A stretch of 11,713 bases of DNA from Spirogloea muscicola (taxonomy: Eukaryota > Streptophyta > Zygnematophyceae > Spirogloeales > Spirogloeaceae). The stretch lies in the NCBI GenBank assembly GCA_009602725.1, contig WELB01000025.1, positions 650,956 to 662,668 of the forward strand. The letters run 5' to 3'. This document shows positions 1 through 9,100 of this stretch, one piece after another. The notes beneath the pieces were generated by a model. The model ran no database searches. It was not told where the DNA came from and was given only the letters and a program-made list of their open reading frames with translations. The position numbers were made by a program, and so were the translations under genes. Position 1 is the stretch's first letter. Every line of letters begins with the position of its first letter.

Positions 1-2347
1 GCGGCGGCGGCGGGGCCCTCTGCCGCGCCGAGGGCTACGACGAGGCCACGGTGCGGGCCGAGCTGCTCCCGGCGAGCAGCGGCGGCGGCTTGCCGCGCTT
101 CCCCAGCCGCCTCAGCAGCCTCGACCGCCTCAGCGTCTGCGGCCGCCAGGCCCAGGAGGGTCCGCAATGCTGAACTCAATCCAGCTCCCAGAGGATCCTC
201 TCTCTCTTTCTTTCTCTCATAAACCTCATACGCCTCTGCTCCTTACCCCCCTCCTCGCTACTCACCTCCCTCCTCCCTCCTCCTAGCATTCTGCGACTTC
301 GCAATGTGTGCGGTCTTCCGGAAGCCGTCCCCCCCTCCTCTGTGCTTCACCCTCCCTCTCCGTCCTTGCGCATTACCTTGCCATGTCCCTCCCGCCTCGG
401 CACCCTCCCTCCCTCCTCCTCTGGTGTTGGCCAGCTCCAACTTCTTGTTGCACGGGCCCCCTCCTCCTCCTCTCCTCCTGCTTCTGCTTCGGGTGCCGAG
501 CACCGGGCCTGAGCACGCCGCCGCCACCACCCGCAGGCAAGCTGGCGCAGTCGGGCGAGGAGCTGGGGTCGCTGCTAGCGTCGGCAGCGTCCGGCAGCAA
601 ATCTGTGGCGGTCCTGGCCGCCGACGCCGCCGCTGGGGACCTGCTCGCCAACTGGGCGTGCTATGCCGCAGAGCTCGGCGTCCTGGGCCGCGCCGTCGTC
701 GTCACGTCCTCGTCGGACCTGGTGAGCGGGCCCCTGACGGTCTGGTTTAGGGTTTAGGGTTTAGGCATTAGGGGGTTTAGGGTTTAGGGTCGCAAGCTGT
801 GTACCTGCCCTGCTTGACCCCCGGCTCTCAGCGGTAGCGGAAGCGGTGCAGGCGGCGGAGCTGGTGCAGCGCGGCCTCCACGTTTACCTGCTGCTGGGCC
901 CGCCTCCGGCCCCGGGCGGCGCTGCGGCAACGGCCTCTGCGCCGCCGGTCCACGGCAGCACGGCGTTCAAGCTGGTGCCTGCCAGAGGCTCGACGCCTTG
1001 ACTCCAAATCCTAACCCCTAACCCTAAATTCTATATCTAATTGCCGAATTGGTAGTGACCTTGATTGGCGTTCTGCTTCGAGAAGAGCCGTCATTAGCCT
1101 ATGACAAGACCTAATTTGCTTTCAAATATGCAAACCTGGCTGCTGACGTTGTCACGTTGGACGGCGACCGCAGCTCGTGCTGGAGCGGACCAAGTTCGTG
1201 GTGGACGTGCTGCGGCACGGGTACGATGCGCTCATCACGGACGCCGACACCGTGTGGCTGTCGGACCCCTTCCCGCACCTCGTCGGCGCTGACGCCGACG
1301 TCCTGGCTCAGGTGCTTGGCCTGCCCAGGCGTACGCCCCCTGCTGCTCATCCCGGCAAACTCCGCATATGAGTGAATTGGCAAGAGGCCATAAGCTATAA
1401 CTGGAAATTTAAGGAGCAATCACCGCACTGCTTGGAGCAGGTGACGGACGGCTTCTGGGGCGGCGGTCTCACGCTCGTGCGTAGCACGGAGGAGGGGCGC
1501 AAGCTTTGGGATCGGGTACGCCGCCTCACCTGGCGCCAGCATCTCCTGCTGCCGCCTGCTCTTTGCTGAGGCCCCCCCTGTTGGACAGCCGAGAAGCTGA
1601 GGGGTACAGCGGCGGCGGCGGTGCGCAGGTCGTGATCATATACGAGAAGATGCTCGTGGAGATGATGCGCAAGGCTGTGTTGCTCGACGAGCACGGCATG
1701 GCGTCCCTGGTCAAGGTGCACCCACCTGCCCGCGCATGCGCTGGGGCCGCTTGCTGTGCTGCAAAATGGTTGCCAATAGACGTCAGCAGCCCTGACAGGC
1801 CTTTGGCTGGCCCCCGTCGCAGTCGTACAAGTCGTACAACGAGCAGCGGTGCCTCACGCTGATGGTGGGCGACAAAGTGACGAACGCGGCCGTGAAGCGG
1901 CTGAGCCCCGCTCTGTTTCCCAGTGGCAAAGACTTGTTCCAGCCCGACGGCCCGCAACGGCAGAATGGCAGCGGCACCGCTCCTCGCCAGCCGGTTGTTG
2001 TCCACGTGGATGTTGTGAACGGTATCGAGGTAAGGGATTTCGCAGCCTTTGCAAGCAGTGGCCGGTGGTGATTATGGTATTCATGGAATTGCTGCAACTC
2101 TTGGCTGTGACTGCTGTGACCTTGAGTTCTACTTCAACAACAGTTAAGTCCGTAGTCCTGAATCAATTCCTTGCCATTAGACGTGATATCACGGGTTCTG
2201 AGCCACAGCCTCTGCCACTGCTTGCATGGCCAGGAAAAGATCATCCTGCTGGCCAACAATGGCTTCTGGCGGATCGACGATCAGCAGCGGTGCACTTGCA
2301 TCACATGCCGGGGCAGGCTTCCTGATGGCGGGTCGGGAGCCCTGTAA
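1..2347 (+). CDS. Nucleotide-diphospho-sugar transferase (GT77-like, DXD glycosyltransferase), 5' partial
   Basis: Spliced model: 3-159 (open to the left edge), 537-721, 852-974, 1174-1311, 1441-1515, 1629-1715, 1823-2029, 2234-2347 (TAA), giving 361 residues of partial protein. Seen: a start of fold reading ADAAAGDLLANWACYAAELG (about residues 81-100), then GYDALITDADTVWLSDPF, whose DAD (178-180) is the metal/nucleotide-sugar binding DXD, then GFWGGGLTLVRST (about 205-217) and a C-terminal KIILLANNGFWRID. Their order matches the Nucleotid_trans family (Pfam PF03407), which includes plant GT77 arabinosyl- and xylosyltransferases working in the Golgi on wall glycoproteins or polysaccharides. 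Donor sugar and acceptor cannot be told from sequence. All introns are GT-AG; the first is phase 1 and the other six phase 0. The exon 3 start is the least certain: the better-looking CAG at 829-831 is out of phase, so the CAG at 849-851 was used. Any signal anchor lies outside the window. Confidence 0.85.
160..536 (+). other. Pyrimidine-rich intron 1 of the glycosyltransferase gene
   Basis: This 377-nt phase-1 intron splits a Gly codon (G|GC). Most of its length on the coding strand is C and T, with long runs of CTCC and CTT triplets. Several cryptic acceptor-like sites lie inside, for example the CCTAG ending at 285, so alternative acceptor choice is possible. Long open frames in this stretch are Pro/Ser/Leu-rich translations of the low-complexity tract, not separate genes. 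Confidence 0.7.
744..790 (+). repeat. Interstitial telomere-type repeat, TTTAGGG orientation, in intron 2
   Basis: There are four exact TTTAGGG units (746-752, 753-759, 776-782, 783-789). Between them lie one shortened TTTAGG unit and a diverged CATTAGGGGG segment. TTTAGGG is the Arabidopsis-type telomere unit, also used by many chlorophyte algae. The array lies wholly inside intron 2 (722-851), G-rich strand on the coding strand, so the pre-mRNA would carry UUUAGGG units able to form a G-quadruplex. Confidence 0.93.
1010..1028 (-). repeat. Short telomere-type repeat, CCCTAAA orientation, in intron 3
   Basis: About two and a half degenerate CCCTAAA units (CCTAA, CCCCTAA, CCCTAAA) sit in intron 3 (975-1173). 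They run opposite to the block at 744-790, so the two telomere-like tracts flank exon 3 (852-974) as an inverted pair. The tract is too short to be a chromosome end. Confidence 0.8.
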
Positions 2348-2824
2348 TGCTGACCTCGTCCCACTATCCGGGGTGGAGTAGTAAACCACATGCTGGCTGG
2401 CAAGGCCTTTTCTTGCGTCTCCTTTGACGCTGTTATATTGGAGAGCCCCTAGCTTCATGCCATCGCAGTCACGGTTCTTGGTGCTGCAGACTCGGCCTCC
2501 CACTTGCCAGCCTTGATGAGTGTACAACAAAAACTTGGGGAACCCCTGCTAAACCCTCCTCGGAATGCAGGGCAATACTTGAAGCGCAGCAAGAGCTAGC
2601 TCCCAGAAATTGGTGCTCGGGCTCAGCCCACCAGCTTTGACCACTTCTGGGTCCAGCATATACCACATTCATCAGGCCAGCACCTCATACTGGAGGACCT
2701 TATGATTGCTGCGCTTTCTTGTCGCACTGTCCTTGGATATGGAGTCCTATCCAAAGGGTGCTGCCTCCATCGTGCGAGGAGCACCCATGGCTTCAATTTT
2801 ACCTTTATTGCTACTTTGTCGTCG

Positions 2825-2853
2825 TCAAGCATTTGTTATCATCAAGCATTTGT
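2825..2853 (+). repeat. 12-nt direct repeat, 17-nt period
   Basis: TCAAGCATTTGT occurs at 2825-2836 and again at 2842-2853, within a slightly longer imperfect 17-nt tandem duplication. It lies in the convergent 3'-flanking region. Function unknown; probably a replication-slippage duplication. Confidence 0.8.
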
Positions 2854-2929
2854 CGATACTGGATTTAACAGACTCTCAGTGGTCGCTTCAACATGGTAAC
2901 TGGCCCACAGCTTGGACTTTCAGATTGCA

Positions 2930-2934
2930 TTACA
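2930..2934 (-). terminator. Possible TGTAA polyadenylation signal for larC
   Basis: TTACA on the plus strand reads TGTAA on the minus strand, the polyadenylation signal used by many chlorophyte algae. It lies about 330 nt downstream of the larC stop, a reasonable 3'UTR length. A five-base motif can occur by chance, so this is tentative. Confidence 0.25.
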
Positions 2935-3082
2935 ACTGCTTCATTGCCGCATTCTGCTCGGAGTCGTCCGTTTCATCTATTTCAAACTCTCTGAGAAAGT
3001 GGCTTATCCAAGAGACTCTTCCAGTAGAAGGCGATAGCTGTGATGGCCAGCCCAGAAAAAGATTATACAAAGTTCGAAGAGC

Positions 3083-3102
3083 AGTCTGAGAGCAGTCAGA
3101 CT
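3083..3102. repeat. Perfect 7-bp inverted repeat with 6-nt loop
   Basis: AGTCTGA at 3083-3089 and its reverse complement TCAGACT at 3096-3102 flank a GAGCAG loop. In RNA from either strand this could form a short hairpin within the 3'-flanking region shared by the two convergent genes. No function can be assigned. Confidence 0.6.
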
Positions 3103-3260
3103 TGGCTGCCTATAGTCGGCTCCATTTGTCAGCCATAACATCTGGCGCTGGCTTGTCAGGGATGCAAAAGTAACAGCCAGTGCTCTCAGAAACGATGTGA
3201 GATCTTAATAAAGGGAATCTCAAAGCAATTAAGGGAGGAGGCTGGAAGCATCATATGGCC

Positions 3261-5245
3261 TCATCTGCCATCGGTTTGTATGCTCATGTGTGAGTTGGCT
3301 GCCGTCGGAATGCCGAGGACGAGCCGCAGCAGGTTGGGGCGGTCAGGCCGGTCCCTGGACCCAGCGCCGTATGAGCACCGCGTTGGCACAATGGCGGGCC
3401 AAGCAGATGCCACCACTGGCGCCCACTCTTCTGATGGGTGGTCCATGGTGGCCAATGTGAAGGATGGCGAGGCTATGGCGCCTGCGAGGCAGGCCCCAGT
3501 GGGCGTGACAAGCTCGCCGTCACACTGTGCATTGTACGTCGGTATCTTGCACCTGCCATTGTGCATGAATGAGAACACGCTGCTTGACATCAATCACCAT
3601 AGCAAGTACACTCTTAAGACTTATTGTTGCATAAGGACATGGAGAGCAACTGCATCTATAAGGAAGGCATTGGCGGGCCACATGTACTGAGTTGATAAGT
3701 TCGTTCCGCAATCTCGCAGAGTTACGATCACCTGCCGCAAGTGGGTCATGAGCATCAGCACGTATCATGGGCCTAGCGATGAGGTCTTGAGGCTTATAGC
3801 TGAGGGGCTTAAATGGTCTGAAAAGTGCCGCCTCACCGGCAGAGGATGGCGAGCGTCGCGGGGGCCGGACAGGGCAGCGGCCCGTGCGCAGCTCCGCGGA
3901 TAATGCCCCGCCCCATGGGCAGTGGCGATACGCACGTCGACGTGGGGCCGATGTAGTCCACGCCAATGGCAGCCGCCACGATGTCAACAATGGAGTCGAC
4001 TGCGCCCACCTGCAAGGAAGCGTGCCCAGTGAATGTGGTCAGAACCTGCATTCGCGGCACAGTAGCCGCCGTAAAATGAAAGGGTTTCCCATTCTACAAG
4101 TACCAGAGATGAGGCAAAGAGATTGATAAACATTAGTAGAATTCCGATTATATGATAGAGTCTTGAGCAAAGTCTGACCCTGTAAAAGTAAGCAAGGATC
4201 ACCTCGTGGAAGTGGACGGAGGCGACGTCCACGCCGTGGACGGCAGCTTCGGCCTCCGCGAGGAGGCGGAAGGCCGCCTGCGCCAGCTCCCGGGCCCCGA
4301 TCGTCAGCGTGCCCGCCTGGTTTAGCATGACGGCAATCTCCGCGTACGTGCGGAACGGCTGCGGCGCGTCCTCCAGGACCTCAAAGCTGGGGCTCCGACG
4401 ATCACGCTATCAGTCGGTGCCTGGCGCAATCACGTATGGCATGCAACGCAGGGCTTGAGCTTACTGTAATTGATTAACCTATCAGGATCTAATGTCAGAG
4501 TTCAGAATTCAGAATTCAGGGTATAAATTAGAGTGCGATCGAAGGTACTTTAGGAATTCAGAACTTCTCTAAGTCAAACTATAACTTAGGGATGAATAGA
4601 AAATCCGAGTGAAGCCCACCAGGGTGCGGCGATGGCCGAGCGTTGCACGCCGCGAACTCGGGCACGGAAGCCGCCGAGGCCCTGGAGGCCGGCGAGGCCG
4701 TCGGCGAAGCGCTGCGGCGGCACGCCCAGGTCCAGCAGCGCGGCCACCAGCATGTCGCCGGCAATCCCGGCGGCGTGCCCGTCCAGGAACAGGACCTGGC
4801 CGCGGCCCTCGCCCTGCGCAAGCGGACTGCACCTTGGAGCCCACGAGTCGGCGACAAAGACGAGGCCGCCATCATGGGCCTGCGGCCACGCAGCTGGGTC
4901 CTCCTGCGCCACCAGCACAGAGGCTGTGGCAGGCCGGCTGTCGCCATTGGACTTGCCATCGTCGCCGTGGCCATGGCTGTGGCCGTGGACGTGGCCGTGG
5001 TCGTGGCCATGATCGTGGTCGTGGCTGTGGCCGTTGCCGTGCCCATCTTCGCTGCTGTGGCGATGCTTGTGGTCATGGCCGTGCTTGTGGTGGCCGCCAT
5101 GGCACACAACCAGGGCGGCACGGCGGTGCTGGCGCCGCCGCACGCCTGATCCGCACCGGTGGCCGCCGTAGTGGGCGCCTGCCGGCAACTGTGGCGGCTC
5201 TGCCGTCAGCCGGAGACCGTCCCAACGGCTCGAGGCCGCCTGCAT
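3261..5245 (-). CDS. larC: LarC-type nickel insertion protein with His-rich N-terminal extension, LarC1-like domain only
   Basis: Spliced model: 5245-4620, 4386-4203, 4009-3837, 3552-3261, giving 424 residues; introns are phase 2, 0 and 2, all GT-AG. LarC inserts Ni into pyridinium-3,5-bisthiocarboxylate mononucleotide, the last step in making the nickel-pincer nucleotide cofactor of lactate-racemase (LarA) type enzymes. Seen: a possible basic transit-like start (1-45); a His-rich stretch with 20 His between about residues 49 and 93; LFLDGHAAGIAGDMLVAALL (LarC N-terminal motif, GDM at 163-165); HGVDVASVHFHE joined exactly at a splice junction to VGAVDSIVDI (266-280); SPLPMGRG (298-305); PCPAPATL (316-323); GELVTPTGA (340-348); YGAGSRDRPDRPN (389-401). 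About 18 extra residues lie between TPTGA and YGAG compared with bacterial LarC. The CTP-binding C-terminal domain of bacterial LarC is absent. The start is the first in-frame ATG after the upstream stop; an upstream exon joining near 5336 cannot be excluded. Confidence 0.9.
4501..4519. repeat. Tandem 7-mer repeat in larC intron 1
   Basis: TTCAGAA occurs twice in tandem, followed by a partial TTCAG; another copy lies at 4557-4563. All sit in the first larC intron (4619-4387), which is AT-rich compared with the flanking exons. Probably a simple-sequence expansion. Confidence 0.75.
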
Positions 5246-6154
5246 GGCTCCTGCTGGAGGCCCTCTGGCGCAGCTTGCTCGTGGCACTAGCGCCGGAGCC
5301 GGCGCCGCTGCCTGGGTGCCCACAGTCGGCAAACCACTGAGGGGAAGACTCTTTCAGTAACTGGCGATGGCTGTCATTGGCCACCCCAGAACTACAATTG
5401 AGCTGAGGACTCCATTCTAGACGAGGGTGATGGCTGCGTTGGTTGTCAGGAGTCTCTCTGAGACTCTGACATGATACACACGACTAACACGATGAGACTT
5501 CTTGCAGCAAAGCTCATTCCAACCGTATCGCAGTTCCGTCCTTGGCCTGATTTTCTCATCATCACAACATAGCGTTTTCTCGTCTTCTTGTCTAGAAGTG
5601 GGATGAGCCAGCCCATGAAGAGAATGAACAGATTTGAGGCAACCACCGATGCTCGGCCGAGGCAGTGGACGGCTGCTCAGACTGCGCTCCACCGGCTCTG
5701 CAACCGCCGCATTGGCAGCACAGAGGTAGATGCTTGATTGTGGAGCTTGACGCCTAAGGCCAAGCTTAACCACCCGGCCAATCAAGAGCAGCACCCCATC
5801 AGAGGAGGCCACCATGACTTACTGGCACTGGGTAAAGTGATTCTTGAGCCCGTTGTTATGAGGCAAGGGCATAAGGAGCTCAAAAGCTCCAAAAGAATGG
5901 GGCGAGCGCCAATCAGTGACAGCTACCTCGAGTACATATGCGAACTCGCAGATGCCGAATGGCAAGCAATGAGGATCGCAATGCCTCGGCATGGAGGACG
6001 ACAGTAAATGCTGGAAAGCCTGGACGGCCTCAGCATTATGTCTTCAAAGAGGCAAAGGTCATGCTCAACCAATGTGTTGTCCAGTCCTTTGCTTCCTCTT
6101 CCTCCTCTTGAGAGCTGCTATGCTAGAACCAATGTCCGCGCATTTCTGGGCTGC
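5246..6154. other. Spacer between the GBP gene and larC
   Basis: This 909-nt interval holds the 3' flank of the upstream minus-strand GBP gene and the 5' flank of larC, both transcribed leftwards. No open frame in either strand shows a recognisable domain. Just upstream of the chosen larC start, an in-frame ATG at 5377 opens a 7-codon reading frame that stops at 5354, which could be an upstream ORF if it is transcribed. The acceptor-like CTCAG ending at 5337 could join an unseen 5' exon of larC. No TGTAA motif on the minus strand was found for the GBP transcript. Confidence 0.5.
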
Positions 6155-9100
6155 CTAGCGGCGTCCATATCTGGACGATGTACTCTTCAGTGGCTCCGAA
6201 ATTGGTAGGATGGACGCCTTCTTCCCCTTCTTCTGCCGCTGCTTCTGCCACCGCTGGTACCGACACAGCACGAGGGATAACAGTAGAAGCCAAGCCAAGG
6301 GGACTGCCCATCTGGGTGAAAGCACAGCTTGGGAGATCAATATCTCCTCAAAGCCCTGGTGAAGCAACGTCAAAACTTCTCAAAAGTAGAAGCCTGGACA
6401 TACTGAACAAGTTAAGGCCGCCAGAGGAAATTGGGCTCCTGAGAGGGGAACTACACATGCAGCCTGATTGCCAGCCCGAGGGATTCAGTAAGTGTTGGCT
6501 GAGGAAAAGAGACTAGCACCTGTCAAGGTCGAGGAGAGGATTGAACACCACAGCCTCCCAGACCGCAATGACCGTGCGCCAGGTGTCATTGTTCTTGAGT
6601 CCCTCTGCTGACGAGAACATTCGCATGTACGTCTCCAAAAAGACGAACAGGGCCCACGCACAAACCTCCAGGATGGCCCACTTGAGGAAGAATCTGCTTT
6701 GGCATAAAATCACATGGGATCACTCCATAAAAAGTTCCAAAGCATTGGCATAACATGAATCACGCACTTGCATGTATGTCTGACAAACCATTTTGACCAG
6801 TCATCACTTGAGTAGGGAGACGCAAGCTTCTCGATGTCTGACATTGGGGTTTGCAGTGGCAATAAGTCAAGCATTACGGAATCTCACCTGGCCATCACAA
6901 CCATGACAAGGGAGAAGACCACGAGCCAATTGAAAAGCCGTTGGTTGTAGTCCTTCACGAATTGTGCTCGCTCTCTTATCCACATCTACAACCAACATGT
7001 CCTGGATTAGGAAGTGCATGCCAGTCCTCTGCACTCTGCAGCAAATAGCCGATCAAATGTATATACAGAAAGTAGATCCACAATACCCTGCATGATCTCA
7101 GTTGCAATAGTAGGTTGCACAACACAGATAACAAATGTCACTAGGACAAGGCTGACAAGTCATTAAGTAACACAATCCTCTCTTCCAGTCCAGGCAATAA
7201 GACAATCAAAGTAAGCTTGTGCAGCAAGATGCAGCACCCCTGTCACTACCTTCTGCAATCTGTCATGGTAGTAATCTTTCAATGGGCCTGTGCACACCCT
7301 CTCCGAGGTCTTGTTGCATTTGGAGAACACGGACTCAAACTTGGCCATCGATGGGAGGCGCATGTTCTGCAGCGAGCTCACTGCATCGTCGCAATCGGCA
7401 TAGGTTTTTTGGCAGCCTTTTGAAGACTCGAAGACGTTGGCCTCCCTGAGCTGGTCATAAGCCTGTGCCATTGGGCAGCTTGAAGCCGTCAGCGCAACTA
7501 GCTAAGTTGCCGCTGCAATCAAGCGGTAAGTCTACTTGATTACATAATGATGACGTAATCACAAATAGCACACTGTGCACATCCATGGTTGTTGTGGCTA
7601 TAATGTGACCTGCTCAATCAACAAAAGATAGGCATATTTCTGACAAGCCTTTAAGGTTGAAGGCTTAGGCCTCATGCAAGAGCATCATGAGCAGGAGCAG
7701 CGTGAGTTGGTGTCCGAGTGGGTGTCTGCAACAAACTCACGCTCATGATTTCGGCGTTGAGCGGCACCAAGGCTTGCCGCAGGTCTTTCTTCCCAAATCG
7801 CTCAAGCTCAAACAGGTCCCTCGCCTTATTTGCGGCAGCCTCGTGGGCCTCGTCCAGCGTGGACTCGGCCGTGGGCAGCTTGAGGCGGCCCATGCTTTCA
7901 CGGTAGGCGGCCATGCACCTGGCCATAACTGCCCTATTGAACTCGTCTATTACCGATCCAGCAGACGGGATTTTGCCCTTATTCAGGGCCTCCACTGTCT
8001 GCATGAAAAATTTCAACCACACCATGACTTACAAAATTGAGCAAGGCATAACTATGTTCTCTGGACGGAAATTAGGGAAACAATGACAAAAACAACCACA
8101 TGATCTCAGCTTATGTGAGCATTGCTGAGGCTTACAAGTTTGCCACGTAGCCACTCGTTCTATGTGCTCTGCTGATGGTGGCTGCAGGCCTAGCATGCAG
8201 CCTCTTTTGCAATTAAGTTTGAAGGAAATGACGTGAGCCCATCAGGGACCAAAGCTTCACCTGCTCAAGGAGAGCAACAAAGGCTTTGCCTGACAAGGTC
8301 TTTCCTTGCACCAGTTTGGGGCTAGCCAAGGAGGTGACCTTCTCACGCAGCTCGCCTCTCTGCCGGATGTACTCTCCGTCCAGCTCACTGTCGTCCAGCT
8401 CACACAGCTTCGTGCGAGCCAAGTGGGGCTGCATGCGGACAGGCACTCCCCCGTCCTTGGTACAAGCAGGCAACTCACGGAGTGTCTCTGCCTGCCTCTG
8501 TAAGAGATTGATGTATGTGCTTCGTGGTTAGTGTGCGATGCAGACAATACCTGGCGCAACCCAAAGGCTGTGGAGTTGCCACCCATGATTGCCAGCGACT
8601 TCCGGATCTGGTTGACCTGTAGTGCAGAACTGCAATCCTCACTCAGCAATCAAGAGCCCCCTGACATTGGGTTATCATAAAATTGAATGCTAAGTATCAA
8701 CACGTTGCATCATGCATGCACGCACGCTGCTGAAACTCCGCTGTCACTCTTATACTCTAGGAAACATATCTAAGTACCAAGTAATGGTAAGATACGCGAA
8801 TGGAATGCTTAAGGTACCCATGCACATGCTATTTGTGGTCACAAAAGGCATCAGCAAGCGAGACTCACTTGCTCTATGTCCCGGTCCCCTGTCACCACAT
8901 AAAAGCAGCACAAGCATGTCATGTCAGAACATAGATAAATATAAGGAACGGAAGACCCTCAACCTCCACCCCTCACATGTACCTGACAGCCAGAGATGCA
9001 ACCGCACTATGCAGAGACTGCAGATGAGATTGCTGATGATATGCACACATGCACCAGTCAATACCAATGAAACTCTGGTGCCGAAGGCTCACCGGAATCA

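Larger units (their letters stand above)
2348..3260. other. Convergent intergenic region, no gene recognised
   Basis: This 913-nt stretch lies between the stop codons of two converging genes and probably holds both 3' untranslated regions. It is less GC-rich than the exons. I found no conserved protein motif in either strand. The minus strand was checked in part for the missing C-terminal LarC domain and nothing resembling it was seen. It contains a 12-nt direct repeat near 2825-2853 and a perfect 7-bp inverted repeat at 3083-3102. No tRNA-like fold was noticed. Confidence 0.6.

Noticed and set aside
304-757. Overlapping plus-strand frames of about 148 codons, Pro/Ser/Leu-rich.
   Set aside because: They run through the pyrimidine-rich intron 1 into exon 2. 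Only the part from 537 matches the glycosyltransferase family.
744-1028. Chromosome end or assembly breakpoint suggested by TTTAGGG repeats.
   Set aside because: Exons on both sides join in phase into one conserved protein, so the repeats are intronic and the DNA is continuous.
4643-5149. Plus-strand reading frame of 168 codons, rich in Val and Ala, opposite the larC His-rich region; it looks like a membrane protein.
   Set aside because: His codons CAC/CAT read in reverse complement become GTG/ATG (Val/Met), so the hydrophobic run is a shadow of the His repeat on the real coding strand.
3261-5245. Bacterial contamination or recent bacterial insert as the source of larC.
   Set aside because: Conserved motifs are restored only after removing three GT-AG introns, and flanking genes are clearly eukaryotic.
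5738-6007. Plus-strand 89-codon frame in the spacer.
   Set aside because: No recognisable domain, no codon bias typical of the neighbouring exons, and it lies in the 3' flank of the GBP gene.
6178-6516. Plus-strand 112-codon frame.
   Set aside because: It is antisense to the last GBP exon and intron, whose minus-strand frame encodes a convincing membrane segment.
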